The translations under genes and the position numbers were made by a program. Source: Roseburia sp. CAG:309 (GTDB lineage Bacteria > Bacillota > Clostridia > Lachnospirales > Lachnospiraceae). Taken from it: DNA of 27,162 nucleotides. How positions within the stretch are numbered: the first letter of the stretch is position 1; the number at the start of each line of letters is the position of its first letter. The notes under the pieces were generated by a model. It did not search any database. It saw nothing but the letters and a program-made list of their open reading frames with translations, and had not been told where the DNA came from. The stretch lies in assembly GCA_000434115.1 (NCBI GenBank), contig FR894047.1:6180-33341 (forward strand). The letters run 5' to 3'. Below, one piece after another: positions 21,655 to 27,162 of the stretch.

Positions 21655-23250
21655 TTATTCATTATTCTGGCTTACTTCGCTTAAGACCAGTCCCTCATTC
21701 CGGTCTAACACAGTCTGAATGCTCCAAGGGTGGGTAAAGAGCAGAAGTGGCCGTTCTTTAAAATCTTTGACACGCTTGGCATCCGAAGTAAGTGACAGAC
21801 TGTTTACATCAATATCTTCGTTTTCAATCCAGCGGACATGCTCATAAGGAAGCTGGTCCATGCGGATCTCTACATTGTATTCGTTTTGCAGGCGGTATTG
21901 CAGTACCTCAAACTGAAGGGCACCGACTACGCCGACGATGATCTCTTCCATACCGGTATTAAATTCCTGGAAGATCTGGATGGCACCTTCCAGTGCAATC
22001 TGCGTGATTCCTTTCATAAACTGCTTACGTTTCATCGTATCGACCTGGCGAACACGGGCAAAATGTTCTGGTGCAAAGGTTGGGATACCGGCAAAACGGA
22101 TCGGTTTTTTGGATTTGCATAATGTATCTCCGATGGAAAAAATACCCGGGTCAAAAATACCGATGATGTCACCGGCGTATGCTTCCTCCACATGTTTGCG
22201 TTCCTGTGCCATCATCTGCTGCGGCTGGGAAAGACGGATCTTTTTGCCACCCTGTACATGGGTTACTTCCATACCGGCTGTAAATTTGCCGGAGCAGATG
22301 CGCATAAATGCGATTCGGTCGCGGTGTGCTTTATTCATATTTGCCTGAATCTTAAAGACAAAGGCAGAAAAATCTTCCGAAAATGGATCAATGACTTCGT
22401 CTCCGGACATACGGGGAAGAGGAGATGTGGTCATTTCCAGAAAATGCTGTAAAAAGGTCTCTACACCAAAATTTGTCAAGGCAGAACCGAAGAAGACAGG
22501 AGAAAGTTTTCCGGCACGTACTTTTTCTAGATCAAATTCGTCGCTTGCGCCATCCAGCAATTCAATTTCATCGACCAGAATATCATGATATTCTTTTGTA
22601 ATCAGGTCATCCAGTCCGCTGTCGCCTAATTTGGCTTCAATGGACTCAATCTTATGTCCGTTGTCAGAAGGAAGAAACCGAGAGATGGTTTTGGTGTTCC
22701 GGTCATAAACTCCCTTGAAATTCTTTCCGGAACCGATCGGCCAGTTGATCGGACAAGTACGGATTCCCAGCACATTTTCAATCTCGTCGATCAGTTCAAA
22801 AGGATCTTTTGCCTCACGGTCCATTTTATTAACAAAGGTAAAAATAGGAATCCCACGCATGACGCAGACTTTAAACAGTTTGATCGTCTGTGCCTCGACA
22901 CCTTTGGAACCATCGATTACCATAACGGCAGAATCGGCAGCCATTAAGGTACGATACGTATCTTCAGAGAAGTCCTGGTGTCCCGGGGTATCCAGAATGT
23001 TGATGCAGAATCCATCATAATTAAACTGCAATACAGAGGAAGTGACGGAAATTCCTCTTTCCTTTTCAATCTCCATCCAGTCGGAGACGGCATGTTTGGC
23101 GGCTTTCCTGCCTTTTACGGAACCGGCAAGGTTGATCGCCCCTCCATATAATAAGAACTTTTCGGTCAAAGTTGTTTTACCGGCATCCGGGTGAGAGATG
23201 ATGGCAAACGTACGCCGCTTTTCGATTTCCTGTTTCAAATTGTTACTCAT
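21655..23250 (-). CDS. prfC: peptide chain release factor 3
   Basis: A 531-residue translational GTPase that removes RF1/RF2 from the ribosome after termination. Length and motifs are standard: G1 SHPDAGKTT (residues 19-27, P-loop Lys25), RGISVTSSV in the switch I region, G3 DTPGH (87-91), G4 NKMD (140-143). The RF3-specific parts IGSGKNFKGVYDR and VGALQFEVLQYRL distinguish it from EF-G, EF-Tu and LepA. GGAG eight bases before the ATG at 23250 supports the start. No own promoter was recognised; the upstream tRNA-Gln ends in a terminator, so one must lie in 23251-23301 or read-through occurs. The beta-helix gene follows in the same direction. Confidence 0.96.
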   Translation of the reverse strand: MSNNLKQEIEKRRTFAIISHPDAGKTTLTEKFLLYGGAINLAGSVKGRKAAKHAVSDWMEIEKERGISVTSSVLQFNYDGFCINILDTPGHQDFSEDTYRTLMAADSAVMVIDGSKGVEAQTIKLFKVCVMRGIPIFTFVNKMDREAKDPFELIDEIENVLGIRTCPINWPIGSGKNFKGVYDRNTKTISRFLPSDNGHKIESIEAKLGDSGLDDLITKEYHDILVDEIELLDGASDEFDLEKVRAGKLSPVFFGSALTNFGVETFLQHFLEMTTSPLPRMSGDEVIDPFSEDFSAFVFKIQANMNKAHRDRIAFMRICSGKFTAGMEVTHVQGGKKIRLSQPQQMMAQERKHVEEAYAGDIIGIFDPGIFSIGDTLCKSKKPIRFAGIPTFAPEHFARVRQVDTMKRKQFMKGITQIALEGAIQIFQEFNTGMEEIIVGVVGALQFEVLQYRLQNEYNVEIRMDQLPYEHVRWIENEDIDVNSLSLTSDAKRVKDFKERPLLLFTHPWSIQTVLDRNEGLVLSEVSQNNE

Positions 23251-23301
23251 AAGTCAAACTCCATTCTTCTTTATAAAAAACAAGTCCTGAATCGTTACTA
23301 A

Positions 23302-23341
23302 AAGAAAAAGCTCTGAACAACTACTGCCATTCAAAGCTTTT
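23302..23341 (-). terminator. intrinsic terminator of tRNA-Gln
   Basis: On the minus strand AAAAGCTTTGAA pairs with TTCAGAGCTTTT, followed by TCTTTT. It lies 8 bases past the mature tRNA 3' end, giving a monocistronic tRNA transcript. Confidence 0.8.
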
Positions 23342-23348
23342 CTCGTAA

Positions 23349-23421
23349 CTGGGCTACAAGGATTCGAACCTTGAAAATGCTGGAGTCAGAGTCCAGTGCC
23401 TTACCGTTTGGCGATAGCCCA
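23349..23421 (-). tRNA. tRNA-Gln, anticodon CTG
   Basis: The acceptor stem is TGGGCTA (minus strand, 23421-23415) with TAGCCCA (23356-23350) and discriminator G at 23349. The anticodon arm CTGGA-CTCTGAC-TCCAG gives anticodon CTG, reading CAG glutamine codons; the T arm contains GGTTCGAATCC. The D arm has GCC/GGC with the AAACGGTA loop. CCA is not encoded, so it is added after transcription. It has its own promoter and terminator. Confidence 0.95.
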
Positions 23422-23440
23422 ATGTCAACCGACAAGTGAT

Positions 23441-23469
23441 ATTATACAACAAGAAAATTTAAAATGCAA
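23441..23469 (-). promoter_or_regulatory. promoter of tRNA-Gln
   Basis: On the minus strand TTGCAT, a 17-base AT-rich spacer and a perfect TATAAT lie about 20 bases before the tRNA 5' end, with an A/T-rich tract (23460-23510) upstream that may act as an UP-like element. Confidence 0.85.
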
Positions 23470-23526
23470 GCCTTTTTTTCAAAAAAAACAAAAAAATTTT
23501 ATTTCCTATTAAAGGGCGAAATTCTC

Positions 23527-23556
23527 TTGACAAGATCAGGGTGCTAATAGTAGAAT
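23527..23556 (+). promoter_or_regulatory. sigma-A type promoter for guaB
   Basis: TTGACA (23527-23532), an 18-base spacer and TAGAAT (23551-23556). The leader is about 40 nt, too short for a purine riboswitch, and none is seen. Confidence 0.7.
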
Positions 23557-23604
23557 AGATACAATATACAAAAAAGATTAATAAGAAAAGGAGAGACGAA
23601 AAAA

Positions 23605-25056
23605 ATGGGTAAGATTATTGGTGAAGGCATTACATTTGACGACGTTTTATTGGTTCCGGCGTATTCGGAAGTCATTCCTAACCAGGTAGAGTTAAAAACT
23701 CATTTGACAAAAAAGATTGAATTGAACATTCCTATGATGAGTGCAGGAATGGATACGGTTACGGAACACCGCATGGCGATCGCGATGGCGCGTCAGGGTG
23801 GTATTGGGATTATCCACAAAAATATGACAATTGAGCAGCAGGCAGAAGAGGTTGACAAGGTAAAACGTTCTGAGAATGGAGTTATTACAGATCCATTTTA
23901 TTTGTCTCCGGAGCATACATTGGAAGATGCTAATAATTTAATGGCAAAATTCCGCATTTCCGGTGTACCGATCACAGAGGGAAGAAAACTGGTCGGCATC
24001 ATTACAAACCGTGATCTCAAGTTCGAGACAGATTTTTCGAAAAAGATCAAAGAGAGCATGACATCCGAAGGGCTTGTTACAGCTAAAGAGGGAATTACCT
24101 TAGATGAGGCAAAACAGATTCTTGCCAAAGCCCGTAAGGAAAAACTTCCGATTGTAGATGATGAAGGAAATCTGAGCGGATTGATCACGATCAAAGACAT
24201 TGAAAAACAGATCAAATATCCAAATTCCGCAAAAGACGCACAGGGAAGACTTCTCTGTGGTGCCGGTGTTGGTGTTACGGCTAACATTATGGAACGTGTT
24301 GATGCACTGGTAAAAGCAAAAGTCGATGTTATCGTTATTGATACCGCACACGGTCACTCTGCTAACGTTCTCCGTGTTGTTAAGATGGTACGTGAGGCAT
24401 ATCCGGATCTTGGCATTATCGCTGGTAATGTGGCAACAGGAGAGGCAACAAAGGCATTGATCGAAGCTGGCGTAGACGCTGTTAAAGTAGGTATCGGACC
24501 GGGATCGATCTGTACGACACGTGTTGTAGCCGGTATCGGTGTTCCTCAGGTGACAGCAATCATGGATTGTTATGAAGCAGCAAAACCATATGGTATTCCA
24601 ATTATTGCAGACGGTGGTATTAAGTACTCCGGTGATATGACAAAAGCCATCGCCGCAGGAGCAAATGTCTGTATGATGGGAAGTATCTTTGCAGGATGCG
24701 ATGAGAGTCCGGGAACGTTCGAATTGTTCCAGGGAAGAAAATATAAAGTTTACCGTGGTATGGGATCCATCGCTGCGATGGAAAATGGAAGTAAAGACCG
24801 TTATTTCCAGCAGGATGCGAAAAAACTTGTTCCGGAAGGGGTAGAAGGACGAGTTGCTTACAAAGGAACCGTCGAAGATACGGTATTCCAGCTGATCGGT
24901 GGTATCCGTTCCGGTATGGGATATTGTGGTGCGAAGACAATCGAAGATCTGAAAGAAAGCGGAAGATTTGTTAAGATTTCGGCAGCATCTTTGAAAGAAA
25001 GCCATCCACATGACATTCATATCACGAAAGAGGCACCAAACTACAGTGTCGAATAA
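23605..25056 (+). CDS. guaB: inosine-5'-monophosphate dehydrogenase
   Basis: 483 residues, the usual bacterial length. It oxidises IMP to XMP with NAD+, the committed step to GMP. FDDVLLVPAYSEV opens the TIM barrel; a pair of CBS domains (about 92-205, with FRISGVPITEGRKLVGIITNR) is inserted; the catalytic loop GIGPGSICTTRVV holds the nucleophile Cys303; IIADGGIKYSGD and the flap with YRGMGSIAAM complete the site. AAGGAG at 23588-23593 precedes the ATG. It starts after its own promoter and its last codons overlap the following amidase gene. Confidence 0.97.
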   Translation: MGKIIGEGITFDDVLLVPAYSEVIPNQVELKTHLTKKIELNIPMMSAGMDTVTEHRMAIAMARQGGIGIIHKNMTIEQQAEEVDKVKRSENGVITDPFYLSPEHTLEDANNLMAKFRISGVPITEGRKLVGIITNRDLKFETDFSKKIKESMTSEGLVTAKEGITLDEAKQILAKARKEKLPIVDDEGNLSGLITIKDIEKQIKYPNSAKDAQGRLLCGAGVGVTANIMERVDALVKAKVDVIVIDTAHGHSANVLRVVKMVREAYPDLGIIAGNVATGEATKALIEAGVDAVKVGIGPGSICTTRVVAGIGVPQVTAIMDCYEAAKPYGIPIIADGGIKYSGDMTKAIAAGANVCMMGSIFAGCDESPGTFELFQGRKYKVYRGMGSIAAMENGSKDRYFQQDAKKLVPEGVEGRVAYKGTVEDTVFQLIGGIRSGMGYCGAKTIEDLKESGRFVKISAASLKESHPHDIHITKEAPNYSVE

Positions 25057-25735
25057 AAGAGTATACCGGCGCAGAAAACGGCGTCGTATGAGTAAAAAAG
25101 GGCGCTATGCTGCGATTGTTGGCATAGCAGCCCTTGTTCTTTTTGCCATGCTGCTTACCGTCTTTGGAATCCGCCGGCAGAAGGAAGAGCAGCGGCAGAA
25201 AGCAAAGACATACCCGGATATTCGTTTTGACGTCCGCTTTTTGGATCCCAATCCCTATTCCAGACCCCAGCTGGCATTAAAGAAGGTTCACGCCATTGTC
25301 GTACATTATACGGCAAATCCCGGAGTGGATGCGGTGGCAAACCGCAATTATTTTAACAATCTGCCAAAGGCAAATGAAAAGAAACAAAAGAAAACGTATG
25401 CGAGCAGTCATTTTGTCATTGGACTGGACGGTACGATCGTACAGTGTATTCCATTGGAAGAGATGGCTTATGCCTCGAACGATAGAAATTCCGATACGGT
25501 TTCGATTGAGTGCTGCCATAAAAAGGAAAATGGAAAATTTACCGCGCAGACACAGGCATCCCTGATACAATTGTGTACTTATCTGTGCATTAAATTTGAT
25601 CTGACGGAAGAAAATCTCATACGGCATTACGATGTGACAGGAAAGGTCTGCCCCAAATATTTTGTCGAGCATCCGGAAGCGTGGGAAACGTTCAAAAAGG
25701 ATGTTGGCATGGAATTGAAAAAATATCAGAATTAA
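25046..25735 (+). CDS. membrane-anchored N-acetylmuramoyl-L-alanine amidase (amidase_2 fold)
   Basis: About 229 residues. A strongly basic head (RRRKRRRMSKKGRYA) and one hydrophobic segment (about 22-39) would anchor it with the catalytic domain outside. The domain begins near residue 80; zinc ligands of the amidase_2/PGRP fold are His87 (IVVHYTA), His194 (RHYDVTG) and Cys202, with the conserved Lys two before it (KVCPKYF). It is expected to cut the muramic acid-L-Ala bond in peptidoglycan. I take GTG 25046, which overlaps guaB by 11 bases with GAGG 12 bases upstream; ATG 25088 has no visible ribosome site and ATG 25010 lies deep in guaB. Expression would depend on guaB transcription. Confidence 0.87.
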   Translation: MSNKRVYRRRKRRRMSKKGRYAAIVGIAALVLFAMLLTVFGIRRQKEEQRQKAKTYPDIRFDVRFLDPNPYSRPQLALKKVHAIVVHYTANPGVDAVANRNYFNNLPKANEKKQKKTYASSHFVIGLDGTIVQCIPLEEMAYASNDRNSDTVSIECCHKKENGKFTAQTQASLIQLCTYLCIKFDLTEENLIRHYDVTGKVCPKYFVEHPEAWETFKKDVGMELKKYQN

Positions 25736-25736
25736 A

Positions 25737-25779
25737 AAAACGGTATCCCGGTGAAAGATTCACCTGAGATACCGTTTTT
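25737..25779. terminator. bidirectional terminator between the amidase and the chemoreceptor
   Basis: AAAACGGTATC-c-CGGTGA pairs with TTCACC-tga-GATACCGTTTTT (25740-25779), A-run left and T-run right, so it serves both convergent genes. Confidence 0.92.
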
Positions 25780-25788
25780 CTCTATGTC

Positions 25789-27162
25789 TTATTTTGTTTT
25801 AAATTTCGAGATTGCATCTCCCAGACGATCTGCACGGATCATCAACTGGGAAGAGGCCTCATCCAAAGAAGTAAGAGCTTCGGACTGTTTGTCGGTTACG
25901 TTAGCAACCGAGGTGACAGATGCCAGTGTTTCTTCGAGAATCGCGGAAATATTTTCCATCGAGTTCAAAGTAGAAGAACCAGATGTTTCCATGTCTTTGG
26001 AACTGCTCTGAATACTTTCGAGGTATTCGGAAAGTTTTTCAATGCGCTGTTTCAATGTCTGGAAGGAATGAGCGGTTGCGGCTACGGCTTCTACCTGCTC
26101 AACGACGATTTCCTCTGCGGTCTGAGCTGTATTAACGGCCTCTTTTGTGGCTTCTGTAATTTCTGTAACAATATTTGAAATCTTACCGGCGGAAGCAAGA
26201 CACTGGTCAGCCAATTTGCGGATCTGTGTTGCTACGACGGAGAATCCCTTGCCGGCAGCACCTGCCCGGGCTGCTTCAATTGAAGCATTCAGAGAAAGCA
26301 GGTTTGTCTCTTCGGCGATGTCATTGATACTGTTGACGATCTGACCGATGTTTTTGGAATGTACGGACAACTCCTTAATTGTCTGGATAACACTGTCTGT
26401 AATGTCGGTTGTCGATTTTGTTTTTGCATTCAGGTTATCCATGTTGGTTAATCCGGAAGTGATTGCTACCTGCGTAGAAGCGGCAATGCTTCCAATCTCT
26501 TTCGTATTGTCATTTACGACGTTGATCTTTGTAAACAAGCTATCCATCTCATTCAGACAATCGGTAGCACTTTCGGTCTGTTCACCGACACCGGTTTCGA
26601 TTTCATGTACCGAAAACTGGATGTCTTTTGTCGTTTCCGAGAAAGTAGTGGAAGAGGTGTTTACCTTGTTGAGCGATACACTCAGGGCATCGTAAACGGA
26701 TTCTACTTCCATGATCAGACCGCGGATGTTTGCAAGCATGTCATTACAGCTTCCATACAGAAGAGCAAATTCATCACGGCGGTTTGTGCGGAATTCAACA
26801 GTAAGATCACCTTTGGAAACTTTTGCCAGTTCCTTAATGGAAAGGTTAATGGACTTACTGAATCCTTTGGAGATCAAGGTTCCTACGATCATAGCAATGA
26901 TACAGGAAATAACGACCATGACGATTGTGAGGACGCGGATACTGTTTGCCTGTGCTACGATGATGGACTGTGGAACCATGCTGCAAAGCATGATGCCGGA
27001 ACGACCGATTTTTTCGTAGGTAAACAGATACGTTTTTCCATCAAAGCGAACATAGTCTTTTCCGGAATCTTTCTCGCTTTTCAAAGCGTCTTTATAAAAA
27101 TCCTGATCTTTGTAAATGGATTCTTTTACAATGTTATTCTGTGATTTCCCTTTTCCTTCTTC
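25789..27162 (-). CDS. methyl-accepting chemotaxis protein, N-terminus outside the window
   Basis: 457 residues are visible and the frame is open to the window edge, so the start lies beyond it. Order in the visible part: the end of an extracellular ligand domain, with FDGKTYLFTYEKIGRSGIML as in dCache-type sensors; one transmembrane helix (VLTIVMVVISCIIAMIVGTLI); a HAMP domain (ISKGFSKSINLSIKELAKVSKGDLTVEF); then the long coiled-coil signalling domain with the tip ETNLLSLNASIEAARAG that contacts CheA and CheW. No CheR-binding pentapeptide is present at the C-terminus. Implies a motile or formerly motile organism, although no other chemotaxis gene is in view. Confidence 0.93.
   Translation of the reverse strand, partial: EEGKGKSQNNIVKESIYKDQDFYKDALKSEKDSGKDYVRFDGKTYLFTYEKIGRSGIMLCSMVPQSIIVAQANSIRVLTIVMVVISCIIAMIVGTLISKGFSKSINLSIKELAKVSKGDLTVEFRTNRRDEFALLYGSCNDMLANIRGLIMEVESVYDALSVSLNKVNTSSTTFSETTKDIQFSVHEIETGVGEQTESATDCLNEMDSLFTKINVVNDNTKEIGSIAASTQVAITSGLTNMDNLNAKTKSTTDITDSVIQTIKELSVHSKNIGQIVNSINDIAEETNLLSLNASIEAARAGAAGKGFSVVATQIRKLADQCLASAGKISNIVTEITEATKEAVNTAQTAEEIVVEQVEAVAATAHSFQTLKQRIEKLSEYLESIQSSSKDMETSGSSTLNSMENISAILEETLASVTSVANVTDKQSEALTSLDEASSQLMIRADRLGDAISKFKTK

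Noticed and set aside
24100..25020. Minus-strand open frame of 306 codons opposite guaB
   Set aside because: Shadow frame of IMP dehydrogenase with implausible composition (many Cys, Thr and Asn).

Overview
This window reads as a chromosomal segment of a low-to-mid GC Gram-positive anaerobe of the class Clostridia, most likely a gut-type Lachnospiraceae member. The basis is protein style (dimeric GlyRS, LytTR/GHKL signalling pair, secreted LRR-FN3 protein, Amt-PII fusion), strong Firmicutes ribosome binding sites, sigma-A type promoters and a tRNA without an encoded CCA. The genus is inference; no species-level marker is visible.

Layout. 3-1242 (+): 3' end of queA, then a YegS/DagK-type lipid kinase. 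1383-3020 (+): a secreted leucine-rich-repeat protein with two C-terminal FN3 domains. 3021-3331: no gene, but a dense set of direct and inverted repeats ending in a T-run. 3332-3874 (+): only the C-terminal half of a ketopantoate reductase, probably a relic. 3905-6805 (+): a promoter, glyS and cysS in tandem. 6890-9488 (+): LytTR response regulator, GHKL sensor kinase and a zinc-ribbon membrane protein, closed by a strong terminator. 9559-13101 (-): a very large GH2 glycosidase. 13123-13393: a divergent intergenic region with a large imperfect palindrome and a good promoter. 13394-18254 (+): GNAT acetyltransferase, a multi-PAS hybrid kinase whose phospho-accepting His is replaced, thiD and a one-TM protein, tightly packed and ending in a terminator. 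18301-20294 (+): a consensus promoter, a structured leader with a duplicated terminator arm, and an ammonium transporter fused to a PII domain. 20399-23250 (-): a secreted beta-helix protein downstream of prfC. 23349-23421 (-): tRNA-Gln(CTG) with its own promoter and terminator. 23527-25735 (+): guaB and a membrane-anchored amidase overlapping it. 25789-27162 (-): a chemoreceptor running off the window.

How it fits together. Most of the window is housekeeping (tRNA modification and charging, release factor, GMP synthesis, thiamine salvage) interleaved with environment-facing genes (surface LRR protein, beta-helix protein, cytoplasmic GH2, chemoreceptor, two signalling systems). The most unusual parts are the amt leader, where a 29-nt tandem duplication provides two copies of the 5' arm of an intrinsic terminator ahead of an Amt-PII fusion; the apparently kinase-dead PAS/HK/REC protein in the GNAT-thiD operon; and the repeat cluster lying directly against a 5'-truncated ketopantoate reductase. 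No CRISPR array, insertion-sequence transposase, prophage or defence system is recognisable.
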